Shown here: positions 22,479-34,247 of the stretch, piece after piece
Layout: the number at the start of each line of letters is the position of its first letter
Position numbering within the stretch: position 1 is the stretch's first letter
Assembly: GCF_900747795.2 (NCBI RefSeq)
Contig: NC_041404.2
Coordinates: 85,102,018-85,166,017, forward strand
Length of the DNA: 64,000 bases
Source of the DNA: Erpetoichthys calabaricus
Taxonomy: Eukaryota > Chordata > Cladistia > Polypteriformes > Polypteridae
Reading direction: 5' to 3'
Made by a program: the position numbers and the translations under genes
Notes under the pieces: model-generated
Seen by the model: only the letters and a program-made list of their open reading frames with translations
Told to the model about the DNA's origin: nothing
Database searches by the model: none

Positions 22479-22597
22479 CTGGCGCCCAGCCGTCTGGATT
22501 TGTCCCTGCCTTGCGTCCTGTGCTGGCTGGAATTGGCTCCAGCAGACCCCCGTGACCTTGTGTTAGGATATGGCAGGTTATAGCATGACTGACTGAC
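22244..22597 (+). mobile_element. tRNA-derived SINE, full length
   Basis: Flanked by a perfect 12-bp duplication TAAAAATAACAT (22232-22243 and 22598-22609). The head GGCATGGTGGCACAGTGGTAG is A-box-like, and GACCTGGATTCGCTTCCCGG supplies the B box. The body carries TTTGCATGTTCTCCCTGTGTC and CCAAAGACATGCAGGTTAGGTG, a widely shared fish SINE body, then a TG repeat at about 22448-22474 and the L2-like tail GGCTCCAGCAGACCCCCGTG. Confidence 0.92.
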
Positions 22598-22609
22598 TAA
22601 AAATAACAT

Positions 22610-23401
22610 TAGATCCTCTCCTGAGGCAGCTTAGAACATTCCAGGGTTAATGGAGGTTCCTCGCCTCTAGCACCCGCCACAAAGACAATTTCACATACTA
22701 CAAAAAGTAATATTTTTCTAGATAAGAGCATATGATGGAAAATTGGAAAAAAATGATCAAAATGCCAAAGTTGAGGGTTACAAAAACATTACAATGTAAT
22801 GAGGGAAGCGTATTAATTATTTTGCATAACATCTGGAGGGGCTGTGCCCCAACTGCTCTTAAAGCAGTAAAGCCACTGATTAAGAAAAAGAATGAATTAT
22901 CCTTTAATTAAGAACATTTTGACTCATTTTACAATACCAATTTTTAGCAGTCAGAATTCCTTGTTAACTTCGCTATTTACTGGGACTCAATGGGTAAGTA
23001 AAGTTGCACTCGAGGGTCGCAACAGCCTGGTATTAACCCAAATATCTCTACTGCCTCAGAATGTCAGATGCCCCACTGCAGATGTTTCCTTGGCGGTGGT
23101 CTAAAGCGGCGTGAAGAGCGTTTGGAGCAGCAGAATGTCGTTCGCTTGTATTGGTAACTTTTTTGATGGAAAATATGATGCGAAAGCAAAAAGATTCATG
23201 CTTATTGTCTAATGTATTTACAGTAACAGCTTCACCAGCTTGCCTCTTTAGTTTATTTAAAACAAATCTTTTGCTTTACGCACAAGAAATCGATAAGGCG
23301 AATGCAGTTACAGGAAAGCATCAAATCCGAGCATGGCGAGCCAAGGCCACGCCCCGGTTACCCGAGAGACTGAGTGTAAACAGAAGGAAGTGGGGAGCAG
23401 C
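22610..23401 (+). other. Upstream region of cfap126
   Basis: AT-rich up to about 22980, then less biased toward the start codon. No TATA box is evident. The 5' untranslated exon and start site are not determinable by eye. GTAAACA at 23376-23382 is a candidate forkhead site. Confidence 0.4.
23376..23382 (+). promoter_or_regulatory. Candidate forkhead (FOXJ1-type) site
   Basis: GTAAACA fits the RYAAAYA forkhead consensus and lies 20 bases before the cfap126 start codon. FOXJ1 is the known regulator of motile-cilium genes. The motif is short and could be chance; no full RFX X-box is seen beside it. Confidence 0.35.
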
Positions 23402-23428
23402 ATGGCCGTCAGTTTTAACGCGAACCAG
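23402..23428 (+). CDS. cfap126: cfap126 coding exon 1
   Basis: Encodes MAVSFNANQ and ends CAG|GTGTGT. The start codon context is GCAGCATGG, a fair Kozak match. Confidence 0.88.
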
Positions 23429-24695
23429 GTGTGTAATATAATACGGATTTAATTGTGATCGCTTTCATCTGTCATGATTTAAGACACGTAAATATATTGG
23501 GGCAGTTGAATGTTACAGATATATGTTTATTATTTAACAGGAATACAATTAGCAACCCATTTCTGCGGTGCAGTTCTGCAAAGCAACTGCACAGCCTGTG
23601 TGTGAAGTAGATCTGCAACTTGTATCTCTTGGGCTTATGAATCGTTAGATTTTATTCAGAGCGGAACGGCAGACCAGTGATTAGGCACTGTGATTCATGG
23701 ACAGATTGTGTATATTTTAACTGTTATTTTTGGTCACTCCTGTGGGGGTGTTCATTCCTGTACCCTGTGGATGGCGCGTTGTTACTACGGTTTCAGAAAA
23801 CGTTGGACAAATAAACCTCATTTCGACTTTGATTGGGGGATCTTTCATTTTGGCACTGCTGTCCAATTTGATCATTGACACTTAAGAAACATTAGCAACA
23901 CCACTTGAGCCCATCTGTCTATTAATTTTCTAACGGCTGTGCTCAGTTTGGGTTGGTGCCGAACTAAAGTCTATTCGAGCACCCATACCCATCATGGGAT
24001 AATTTAGCGTTTGCAAACAACAGAAAAACGTGCATTCAGAACGTAGTAGGAATCTTAGGGCTAATGGGAACGGGGGTGGGAGTCAGCATGAAAACTCCAT
24101 GCTGAAGGCAGCTGGCGCTGCTTCCACTCGAATTCCTGTACATTACGTTAACATGTGTTTTGCTTATTTCCAGTTTGAACATGCCTTCAGTCCCCGGAAA
24201 CTCCAGAACTGGACAATACCGAGGCGTCACAAGGAGGTAAAGGTACTGGGTACAACGCGGATCTCGAGGTGCGCATGTGCACTATGCAGCCAGCTTTCGG
24301 CGATTTCCGTATTGCGCACCTTTTGAGATTAATAGCTCATTAGTGGAACTGTCCAATTTAATTAAGCGTGCTTCAACCGTCTGTAAGGTATATTTTTCCT
24401 ATTGTTTGCCTCAATGTCTGAACTCATCCTGATTTTTCTCACCTAGAACCCGGCCACTCTGGATGGGCACACCCAGTTCATTGCCGATGACCGCGGTCAT
24501 TTGTTGCCAGGCTTAAGAGGAAAGGTCAGTGCCGGTTCTTTTAATATTACTCAATAGGGGGTCGGAGAGCAGGACATTTTTTCCTGCAGTCACTGTATTA
24601 CTGTTACTAGATAAAGTTTATTGCATGTAATACAATTTTTACTAGTGACAGTGATGAAACACAAACAAAAAGACACACACAAAAGCATGTAACAA

Positions 24696-24737
<42 letters not shown>

Positions 24738-27243
24738 CCACGCATACGTTCTACTGTATGTACACTCTTAAAAATAAACGTGCCAGAGTGTTTTTTCATT
24801 GCGATGCAATTGGTTGCAGGAAAACAAAACAAAACATCAGTTTGTTGGGATCCATAATAGGCTCCATACATAAATGGCCATGAACAGATGGTAACAGATT
24901 TGTGAAATCCCAGTGGGTCGCTGAATTTAAAAAGACTCTTGCTGCATATGTACAGTAACACATGCTAAATTCAGGTTTTCTTAAGCTTTTAGTGTCCTGC
25001 TGGGTAGCCCACCACACATTAAATGTTTTTTCCTACATATTACAAAGTTTTTCAAAGCAGGAAGAACCAACTCCTTGTGCAAAGAATCCTCTCCAGAATG
25101 AAATGGTGTTTTGTGAAGCAGTGGTTCTACAAAGAACCAGAAAACCCAGTAAAGAACCATAAAGTACCATTGAAGAACCATTATTATTAAGTATGTACAC
25201 TGTGTGCATGTGTGAATATGAAATATATATATTATACACACACACACACACACACACACAGAGTTAGGTCCATAAATATTTGGAGAGAGAACTTTTTTTC
25301 TAATTTTGGTTCCGTACATTACCACAATGAATTTTAAATGAAACAACTCAGATGCAGTTGAAGTGCAGACTTTCAGCTTTAATTCAGTGGAGTGAACAAA
25401 ACGATTGCATAAAAATGTGAGGCAACTAAAGCATTTTTTAATACAATCCCTTCATTTCAAGGGCTCAAAAGTAATTGGACAAATAAATAACTGGAAATAA
25501 AATGTTCATTTCTAATACTTGGTTGAAAAATCTTTGCTGGCAATGACAGCCTGAAGTCTTGAACTCATGGACATCACCAGATGCTGGGTTTCCTCCTTTT
25601 TAATGCTCTGCCAGGCCTTTACTCCAGCGGCTTTCAGTTGCTGTTTGTTTGTGGGCCTTTCTGTCTGAAGTTTAGTCTTCAACAAGTGAAATGCATGCTC
25701 AATTGGGTTAAGATCAGGTGACAGACTTGGCCATTCAAGAATTTTCCACTTCTTTGCTTTAATAAACTCCTGGGTTGCTTTGGCTGTATGTTTTGGGTCA
25801 TTGGGTGGCGTTTCATGATACAGATGGACAATCAATTTGACTGCATTTAGCTGGATTTGAGCAGACAGTATGTCTCTGAACACTTCAGAATTCATTTGGC
25901 TGCTTCTGTCCTGTGTCACATCATCAATAAACACTAGTGTCCCAGTGCCACTGGCAGCCATGCACGCCCAACCCATCACACTGCCTCCACCGTGTTTTAC
26001 AGATGATGTGGTATGCTTTGGATAATGAGCTGTTCCATGCCTTCTCCATACTTTTTTCTTGCCATCATTCTGGTAGAGGTTGATCTTGGTTTCATCTGTC
26101 CAAAGAATGTTTTTCCAGAGCTGTGCTGGCTTTTTTAGATGTTCTTTAGCAAAGTCCAATCTAGCCTTTTTATTCTTGAGGCTTATGAGTGGCTTGCACC
26201 TTGCAGTGCACCCTCCTGTATTTACTTTCATGCAGACTTCTCTTTATGGTAGACTTGCAGTTGGGAGATCTGGGGACCTGGGTTCGATTCCCGGGTCCTC
26301 CCTGCGTGGAGTTTGCATGTTCTCCCCGTGTCTGCGTGGGTTTCCTCCGGGCGCTCCGGTTTCCTCCCACATTCCAAAGACATGCAGGTTAGGTGGATTG
26401 GCGATTCTAAATTGGCCCTAGTGTGTGCTTGGTGTGTTTGTGTGTGTCCTGCGGTGGGTTGGCACCCTGCCCAGGATTGTTTCCTGCCTTGTGCCCTGTG
26501 TTGGCTGGGATTGGCTCCAGCAGACCCCCGTGACCCTGTGTTCGGATTCAGCGGGTTGGAAAATGGATGGATGGATGGATGGATATTGATATGCCTATCC
26601 CCTGGAGAGTGTTGTTCACTTGGTTGGCTGTTGTGAAGGGGTTTCTCTTCACCATGGAAATGATTCTGCGATCATCCACCACTGTTGTCTTCTCTGGACA
26701 TCAAGGTCTTTTTGCGTTGCTGAGTTCACCAGTGTTTGCTTTCTTTCTCAGGATGTACCAAACTGTAGATTTTGCCACTCGTAATATTGTAGCAATTTCT
26801 CGGATGGGTTTTTTCTGTTTTCGCAGCTTAAGGATGGCTTCTTTCACCTGCATGGAGAGCTCCTTTGACCGTATGCTGTCTGTTCACAGCAAAATCTTCC
26901 ACATGCAAGCACCACACCGCAAATCAACTCCAGGCCTTTTATCTGCTTAATTGATAATGACATAACGATGGAATTGCCCACACCTGCCCAGTGAAATAGC
27001 CTTTGAGTCCATTGTCCAATTACTTTTGAGCCCCTGAAATGAAGGGATTGTGTTTTTTTTAAAAAAAAAAAAAAGCTTTAGTTGCCTCACATTTTTATGC
27101 AATCGTTTTGTTCACCCCACTGAATTAAAGCTGAAAATCTGAACTTCAACTGAATCTGAGTTTTTTCTTTTAAAATTCATTGTGGTAATGTACAGAACCA
27201 AAATTAGAAAAAAGTTGTCTCTGTCCAAATGCTTATGGACCTA

Positions 27244-27312
<69 letters not shown>

Positions 27313-30300
27313 GAATCTGTACAGTATTTATCATCGGTAACGGTAGAACCAACAAAGTTCTTCAGTGAAAATGCACACCATTGGCCATCTTAAAATGCAT
27401 CATATTCAACACTTTAGAGGTTTAATATGTTTGTCATGTTAACATACATTATAATAATGGCTCAATGATATGAATTATTCATCTCACCAAGCTGTTATTA
27501 TATTAATGTGTTTTAGCAGTCATAAAGAAATGCAAGATAAGGCTTACTTTATTAAAGCTCATCTGACATCAATCATGAAAAGCAGATAAGAAAACTCTTT
27601 AGATGTTTAAGATCAGTGATAGTTTACAGTTGTCAAATATGTGGGAGTACTGGTCGTTGGAATTATTGGACTGTATTCGGCTAAGAGCCCTTTGAATGTT
27701 TACTATAATACCTTCTCCATTCCGAACTTTATTGTGCTTAAGTGGCATTTCTCAAACACTCCTATTGCTGGGATGAACCTATCGGGCAGGTTTAGGAGGA
27801 GGATAAATGACTCTCTATGGTGTGTTACGCTGTGTTTAGTTTACTTCAGATGCTGAATGTTGGATTTGGGAATGACATCACACCTGAGTTGATTGTTTGT
27901 TTGTTTTTCAGTAAAACATTAAGAAAAACAATTTGGACACGGCCATGAAAACATTCGCTGTTTATTCCATCTGAATAAATTTGCATATCTAAAACACAAC
28001 AACAACATGACCACAGATAGAAGTTGGACAGCACTGTGTGAATGACTGATTTAATGAGACACAAATAGACAGAAGTGCTAATAGACCGTATAATACTACA
28101 GCCTTCACTTAAGTGTGTAGCGTACGTCTCAAATTTTGAATTGATGTCATGATCTGAAGTTGGACAAACTCGAGTTTAATAGACCAGCTGGGAGTTTCTG
28201 AATTTGAAAATTGGACCTAAGGGGCTGTTTCAGTTGAACATTTAGACTAGGAAATCGGAAATTCCTACTTACCACTTCAAATGGAATGCAGCATTAGATG
28301 ATGCCTGGTAAAACAAGAAAAGGAAATTAACTCGACCAGCTTTTGGTCTTACATGTAAAGTCCTTGCTAAAGATTTTGGTTTGGAAGATATTTTTACTAA
28401 GTATAAAGCAGTAATGGCTAGACCTCAATGGTTGATGGTGCATCCATCCGTGGATTTACAACTGATATATAATTATTTACCTGTGAATTTAAAAATATGA
28501 GAAAGCAAGACACGCGAACTAACAATGAACAAGGGTCAACGGTGCTGACTTCTTAAGCGAAACTGATAATGTAATCTGTTTAAATGACAGAATAAAACAG
28601 AAAGCCAGGGGAAAATTCATCAGACATCAAAAGATGTTAATATGCTTGCAGACAGTGAGAAAAGCACTATATAAATGAAAAGAATTATAAATAAAATACA
28701 TGACCATTTAAATACAAAAGATGAAAAAGAGAATTGTGTGAAAATCAACATTTTTAGAACAATGTGAGACCATACGTTTTGTATGATGAAACACTTATAG
28801 TCATTTTTTGGTTTTTGAAAGTAGTATTGAATATTCATTCTTCTGCATAGATTTTTGTGTATGAACCAAATAAAATTAAGATAAAAAAAGGATAACAATG
28901 GAAGTCGAAACAGGATGCTGCAAATTTGAAGTCAGATATGCTATCAACTAGTATTGTACAAAATGGCAGACTGGCACTAAAATTGTCCTCCTGCCTATTA
29001 AATGTAAAACATCCTGTGATTTTTCTGCTGGTTTTTTTTCCTCCTGGTTAACTTTTTAGTGAAGCTGGATGATCCTGAACATGAGAATTCCATTATTGTA
29101 AGCTGCAAATGACCAACAACGTTTTGTCAATCAGGGACATGTTTACATAATATGTTATGTGTATTTACAAAGGAGTTATTTTTGCATTATAATGGCACCA
29201 TTTTCTCTTTTTTTGGTAAATCTGCTTGAATATAGGTGTCTGGTAGAAAAAAAAAGTAATAATATTTAATGATTGGACCGGAAACTGAACCCAGGTCCAG
29301 GAAGTTGTAGGTCAGCAGCTCTAATCTCTAGGTCACTTAATTAAATAAACCAGTATGGCACTGAGTTCAGTTCTACTGCCAATCAAACCAAGCTAGATAC
29401 CATCTGCCATAAGTGTCCATTAGCATGTGTATATGAATAATGAAGGAAACTGTGATAACTACTATATCATCTATTACAGCTATTTCAAACTTAACACTTA
29501 AGTTTAAGTATAATGTTGTTTATGTTACAATTTCTAATGTTAAGATCTCAAAAGAAGTCACATCATCTAAACTTTCTTTAGATGCTTAACCTCCATGGCA
29601 TTAACCCTGAGCTTCTCTGAGGCTCTCAGGATATAGCTGCTATGATCCAATATACAAGTGTTAAGCCCAAATCATGCTTGGGATGGTATTCTGCTGCCAT
29701 CGAGTGGTTAAAATAACATTATGCTGCAAAACAAAATCAAATGCGTTTTGCCACTCTAAAAGGTAACTCACCAATATTCAAGATTTGGTGGATGCTTCAG
29801 CCAAAACAAAATGGCATGTAAACGTGAAGATGTAAAACTGATGTCACTATGGCTCGATTCAACTAATGGTTCAATGTGAATTGGTCATCTGACATTGATA
29901 CAACCGAACCACCACGATATGCCTGAGGAGTTCAGTTGCCGAAAGTTTAATCGTGGCGCAAGTAGGTGCATGGCAAAATGGCACAATAACTGCATACAAG
30001 TGGAAGAACAGGAAAGATGTTGGCCCCTAAACACTGTCCACAATGCAGCAACTTTCAATGTTTGTGTGATGGGAAATGTGGAATTCACTAAGCCTTACAC
30101 GGTGGCAGCCTAAAACATCACAAAGGGCATGTTAGTCATATGGATCAGACACTGACATTCCACCTTCTCATCCACAAGCAAGAGAAAAATGTAAGAAAAG
30201 TGTGCAAAGAAACATGATTCTTCTGTCACAATTGTGACATGGGGCTGTGTGTTTCAAAACATACAAGTATACCAAACCTGCATCAGTAAAGCAGTGGATA

Positions 30301-33300
30301 CGAGACATTATATATATATATATATATATATATAAATACAGTAGGAACAGTGACTTTTTGGTATTTGTATTTGTTACACACATTTTTCCAGGGGTAAACA
30401 TAGCGCTAAGGAGGTTAAATCTCATTTTTGATGCATCATTCAATGTGTGCTTTCTTAATCTGATGTGTGGAATTTATGGAAGAAGGGCAAGCTTTCAGGT
30501 GAAGCCTTAACTAAATTTTAGAAAGAAAATAGATGCGTTGTTGCTCTTGGCAAATAAACTGTAATTAACCATAAATGTTTTATTTCCTAATAAATTGATG
30601 TTTTAATGTGAAGGAATTACTTCTGTATGCTACACACTTAAAAGTGAATTCTTGTTTATGTAGGCATTTCAACTGGATGACCTGTGAAATCTAATTTTGG
30701 TTTATCTATGGAGCCAAAACCATGTTGTGTTGTTGCTTCTGAGCAAAAACTAAGAGGACAAAATTCTGATATAAACATAAATCTTATATTACAAACTGTA
30801 TTTTATGTGACCTAGATGGTGTTCTGAACATTAAACATTTTAGTTGCTGTATTTTGGGATATAAATCTTTCTCCAAGTCTAGAGCAGGGGTGGGCAATGT
30901 CAGTCCTAGAGAGCCACAGTGGCTACAGGTTTTCATTCCAACCCAATTGCCTAATTAGAAACCAATACTTGCCAATTTCGGACCTTATTTCATTTTATGG
31001 CTTGTTAATCTGCAATGTAAATTAAAAATTTTTTTTTTAATTTTATTGTAATCATTCCATACAAATAGATCAATTTTTACAAATGGAGAAGAAAAAGAAA
31101 TAGGAAGAGAATCTGCTTCCTCAGTGGTTTAAGGGCTTATTCTAAAATATAATTGATTAGATCCTGCCAGGTTTTGAAAATGTTCTGCACAGATCCTCCA
31201 AGTGAGAATTTGATTTTTTTCCAATTTCAAATAATATAAAACATCAGTTACCCATTGGCTTAAAAGAGGAGAGTTAGGATTCTTCCAGTTTAGCAAAACA
31301 AGTCTGTGTGCCAAAAGTGTAGTAAAGGCAATCACAGTTTGTCCTTCTCCACTTTAAGCCCACTTGGGAGTACACCAAACACAGCTGTTAATGGGTTAGA
31401 AGGGATTGTGACACCAAGGCTGTCTGAAAGGCATTAAAACATTTTTGTCCAGAATGATGTTAATTTGGTGCAGGCCCAAAACATGTGACCCAGTGAGGCT
31501 GGAGCTTGACTGCAGCATTTGCAGGGTGGATCTTGCAATGTAAGGTTCTTATATCATAGATTTTTTCCTTTGCAAGGATGTGATCCAAATTATTTAAAGC
31601 CTAAAACATTAGATTTTTCAGTCTGTCACATTCTTCTATTAAGTGTTTTATTAAATCAAACAGATGTAAATGGAAACAAGTTAGATGGAGAACTGCTGGC
31701 TGCTTTGTCCTTTACATCTTATTGCTAATAAGGAGCCATTAAACAGTGAATTTAGCTCTTTAAGATTGAAATAAGCAATTAAGGGTGGGGAACCTCAACA
31801 AACAAGACCACTAAAATGAATCATTAAAATGTCACTTAAGCAATTACTGCTTCATCAGCAATAATTGACTTGTCATAAAGAAACTGGGTTGGAACAAAAA
31901 CCGGCAGCCACTTCTTTACCACTCAAATGTACAAAAAGAGTGTAGGACTGGGAAGCCTGAAAGACATGATATTCTTTGATTATGCTCATATTTTTGAATC
32001 TCTCAACTTTTTTTTTAATATTACAAACTGTAGTTAACTGCTATAGATGGTGTAAAATCTACAACAATAGTGACATTCTTATAAATGGCAGATCGAGTAA
32101 TGAACTGACCAATAATTTCAATTAAATTTATCTTCCTCACAAAACCTTCTATAGGATCTATAAAACATTTTGAAGTTTTTACTTTATATTACTCTTTCCA
32201 GATAGAACAATCAAAGGCACTCAAAGAAGTATGCAGTAAAAGTAGCAGTTTTTAAGATGATCATAAATTTACTATTGATTTATCTCAGATACTTGTTGAA
32301 CAACTGCTCGTCTCTCTCTCTCTCTCTCTCTCTCCCTGTCTCACTCCAACAATCCCCATACCATTTACAGAGTACAGCTTGGGGCTCATTTTCAGGCACA
32401 TGGGATATGCCTTGTTGTATCCCACCTTCCCACATCAATTACACAGCCCGATCAGAGGATGCAATCATCAAGCTGAAAAAAAGAACTGAAGAAAACACAC
32501 TGATCTGCAAAAGGAATGGACACAGTGGAGTGAAGAGAAATCCGGTAGGAAATGTATATATAAAGAGTATTTATTATTATTCGGTGTGCTTTTAGACCAA
32601 CATTGACTCAATGTGTCCACTATTGTTGGGATTGACTCCACCTCTACAAAACCATCATAAGTGAGGACTGGTTGTTGGGAAGATTTTCGAAAATTGAGAG
32701 TAATGGAGTTTAATGTGATGTTCCACCTTCACACATGAGAACTTAATCAAGTAATCCAGTTTCAACCTGAAACAAATACAGTAGTCTGATTAAAAAGGTT
32801 AAAATCTTCCATAACAGGGCACACTCACATAACATGGGCTAACGTAGTTTCCAATGCAGCCCAGCAGTCACATCTTTGATGCAGGACAGTGGGGATTTTG
32901 GACCAAATCTCTGACAGAATTGTTACTGCAGAATGTTACATTTCAGACAAAAATAAACTGCTCAAAAAAATTAAAAGAACACTTTGAAAACACATCAGAT
33001 CAGAAAAAAAAATCATGCTGGAGATTTATACTGATATGGACTAGGTAATGTGTTAGGAACAAAAGGATGCCACACCGTTTGATGGAAATTAAAATTATCA
33101 ACCTACAGAGGCCTGAATTCAAAGACACGCCAAAAAGCAAAGTGAAAAAATAACACAGCAGGCTAGTCCATTTTGCTGAAATTTCATTGCAGCAACTCAA
33201 AATCGTACTCAGTAGTGTGTATGGCCCCCACGTGCTTGTATGCATGCCTGACAACTTAGGTGCATGTTCCTAATGAGATGACAGATGGTGTCCTGGGGGA

Positions 33301-33878
33301 TCTCCTCCCAGATCTGGACCAGGCCATCACTGAGCTCCTGGACAGTCTGAGGTGGAACCTGGCAACATTGGATGGGCTGAAACAATGTCCCAGAGATGTT
33401 TTATTGGATTTAGGTCCAGCGAGTGTGGGGACCAGTCAATGGTATCAATTCCTTCATCCTCCTGGATCTGCCTACATACGCTCGCCACATGAGGCCGGAC
33501 ATTTTTGTGCACCAGGAGGAACCCAGGACCCACAACACCAGCATAGGGTCTGACAATGGGTCTAAGGATTTCATCCCGATACCTAATGGCAGTCAAGATC
33601 AATATCCCAGAAGTTTCACTGATTTGATGCTATACTCCAATTAAAAAGGATTCCTTTAATTTTGAGCAGTATTTATCAGTTAAGTGCAAAATGAAACAGA
33701 TCTAATAATCCATTTGTCCCTGCTCTTTATTTAGAGAACACCCATGAGGACTGAAAGCCAGCAGCCACAAGCTTCATCTGTGCTGCCGGATGCAAACAAA
33801 CCGGACCTCAACCCTCAGTCAAACTTGGAGCTAAAGACACCATCTGCACAGCCACCAAACTTGAACTCTGCCAATTGA
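23402..33878 (+). CDS. cfap126: Flattop / CFAP126, five coding exons
   Basis: Flattop is a small microtubule-associated protein of motile-cilium doublets and basal bodies. The exons (23402-23428, 24174-24236, 24447-24524, 32371-32544, 33735-33878) all join in phase 0 with GT/AG borders and encode 161 residues; human CFAP126 has about 177. Matches to the human protein as I recall it: [20 protein letters not shown] vs [37 protein letters not shown] vs [28 protein letters not shown] vs WGSFMGTWQMP. The C-terminal exon is low-complexity (Pro, Gln, Asn), as in the family. Start chosen because MAxxxxANQ is conserved. The exon 3-4 intron, 7.8 kb, is packed with transposons. No break seen. Confidence 0.93.
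24174..24236 (+). CDS. cfap126: cfap126 coding exon 2
   Basis: Acceptor TGCTTATTTCCAG, donor GAG|GTAAAG. Encodes 21 residues, [18 protein letters not shown] onward, matching the YEKAFSSKYLQNWSP part of Flattop. Confidence 0.92.
24447..24524 (+). CDS. cfap126: cfap126 coding exon 3
   Basis: Acceptor TTTTTCTCACCTAG, donor AAAG|GTCAGT. Encodes 26 residues with the most conserved Flattop stretch, [15 protein letters not shown]. Confidence 0.94.
24699..24740. repeat. AT/AC dinucleotide repeat
   Basis: About 14 TA units followed by CACACACACC in cfap126 intron 3. Confidence 0.9.
25512..26231 (-). pseudogene. Tc1 transposase, catalytic part
   Basis: This frame shows [16 protein letters not shown] (first catalytic D), [25 protein letters not shown] and [14 protein letters not shown] (catalytic E). 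In Tc1 elements the second catalytic D is the first D of DNDPKH; here that position reads PPNDPKH, so the residue is lost. Counting from that position to E gives 34 residues, the DD34E spacing. The DNA-binding paired-type domain lies past the SINE in 26582-26950. Confidence 0.9.
26255..26580 (+). mobile_element. tRNA-derived SINE, 5'-truncated
   Basis: Same family as 22244-22597 but starts inside the tRNA-like head (CAGTTGGGAGATCTGGGG) and ends in a GGATGGATGGAT tail. B box GGTTCGATTCCC is intact. It splits the Tc1 transposase between ...GGTAGACTTG and GATATTGATATG. No clear target duplication is visible. It is younger than the Tc1 copy. Confidence 0.88.
27250..27312. repeat. GT/AT dinucleotide repeat
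   Basis: About 18 GT units then about 13 AT units directly abutting the Tc1 right end; mirror of the AC repeat at 25234-25260. Confidence 0.92.
27313..29585. other. cfap126 intron, mostly unassigned
   Basis: AT-rich with no credible exon. One possible decayed tRNA-derived SINE head lies on the minus strand at about 29270-29350 (GAGCTGCTGACCTACAACTTCC... CCTGGGTTCAGTTTCC). Otherwise nothing recognised. Confidence 0.45.
29586..30418 (+). mobile_element. piggyBac relic
   Basis: TTAA at both ends, with left TTAACCTCCATGGCATTAACCC and right, inverted, TTAACCTCCTTAGCGCTATG. These match a vertebrate piggyBac end type. A frame at 29895-30113 gives [30 protein letters not shown], resembling the region before the last catalytic aspartate of piggyBac transposases (usually KPxxVxxYNxxKGGVD). 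At 833 bp it is internally deleted. Confidence 0.78.
30307..30333. repeat. AT dinucleotide repeat
   Basis: About 13 TA units inside the piggyBac relic. Confidence 0.85.
30419..30894. other. cfap126 intron, unassigned
   Basis: AT-rich, no gene or repeat recognised. Confidence 0.5.
30895..31915. mobile_element. hAT MITE copy holding an L1 tail
   Basis: Begins CAGGGGTGGGCAATGTCAGTCC and matches the MITE at 18869-19429 on both sides of an insertion (31021-31534). The right inverted end is missing: sequence is lost after CAAAAACCGGCAGCCACT. Same family as the copy nested in the hAT at 18.9 kb but separately mobile. Confidence 0.82.
31021..31534 (-). mobile_element. 5'-truncated L1-like LINE
   Basis: The 9-bp duplication GCAATGTAA lies at 31012-31020 and 31535-31543. 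On the minus strand it ends in an A-rich tail (T run at 31030-31040). The frame at 31129-31335 gives [34 protein letters not shown], typical of the very end of L1-clade ORF2 in fish. The same 3' region recurs at 47490-48690. Confidence 0.82.
32310..32333. repeat. TC repeat before cfap126 exon 4
   Basis: CTCTCT run that forms part of the polypyrimidine stretch about 40 bases upstream of the exon 4 acceptor. Confidence 0.85.
32371..32544 (+). CDS. cfap126: cfap126 coding exon 4
   Basis: Preceded by a TC-rich tract (the CTCTCT repeat at about 32310-32333) and acceptor CCATTTACAG; donor CCG|GTAGGA. Encodes 58 residues starting [19 protein letters not shown], matching PWGSFMGTWQMPLKIPP of Flattop. 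Confidence 0.93.
32957..33670 (-). mobile_element. Internally deleted Tc1-like element
   Basis: Ends read ACTGCTCAAAAAAATTAAAAG and the complementary TTTAATTTTGAGCAGT, an inverted pair. The minus-strand frame 33327-33602 gives [20 protein letters not shown] and [17 protein letters not shown]. In active relatives this reads [12 protein letters not shown], so the catalytic E is replaced by K, and HDNARPH reads HKNVRPH. Only about 90 transposase codons remain. Located in cfap126 intron 4. Confidence 0.83.
33735..33878 (+). CDS. cfap126: cfap126 coding exon 5 and stop
   Basis: Acceptor CTTTATTTAG. Encodes 47 residues rich in Pro, Gln, Asn and Ser, ending NLNSAN then TGA at 33876-33878. Using the AG two bases later would give an early stop, so 33735 is the better start. 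The sequence itself is poorly conserved, as in the family. Confidence 0.82.
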   Translation, partial: RTPMRTESQQPQASSVLPDANKPDLNPQSNLELKTPSAQPPNLNSAN

Positions 33879-34241
33879 AATGGTAATAATGAATGTCTTT
33901 TTCAGAAATGTTATAGTAAAGGAAATAAGAAATAGGTCTTCACACCATATGCTCCCTGTTGGAAATGCAGAATATTTTCAGTGTATATTCTAATATTTTA
34001 AAAGTTTATGCTATTATCCATTCTCTATAGATGACAAAATACCAATCTACTGAGACGGACATTCAAACATTAAAAACCTTCCTTAGAGGTATATTTAGAC
34101 TGTGTCCACATTTCTGGAAAAAAAAACAATCTTAACTACTCATGATTTTGTAATGTCACTATGTCAAATATAATGTTAATTTGATATATTCTATGGTTTG
34201 CACTTGTTTCAATGCATTTTTTTTTATGAGTTCTTAAAAAT

Positions 34242-34247
34242 AATAAA
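34242..34247 (+). terminator. Polyadenylation signal of cfap126
   Basis: AATAAA, 364 bases after the stop codon, the first plausible signal on this strand; gives a 3' UTR of about 0.4 kb. Confidence 0.6.

Larger units (their letters stand above)
25260..27250 (-). mobile_element. Tc1-like transposon interrupted by a SINE
   Basis: Inverted ends AGAGTTAGGTCCATAAATAT and its complement (GACCTAACTCT at 27239-27249) bound about 1.66 kb of Tc1 sequence plus a 325-bp SINE. CA/TG repeats directly flank both ends in mirror image. The transposase lies on the minus strand: C-terminal part 25512-26231, N-terminal part 26582-26950 beyond the SINE. Inside cfap126 intron 3. Confidence 0.9.

Noticed and set aside
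22187-22609. Minus-strand frame across the SINE
   Set aside because: Wholly explained by the tRNA-derived SINE and its TG repeat.
23330-23402. RFX X-box upstream of cfap126
   Set aside because: GGTTACC is a half-site at best; the matching second half is missing.
28300-28520. A possible coding segment in cfap126 intron 3
   Set aside because: Stops in all frames within short distance and no similarity I recognise.
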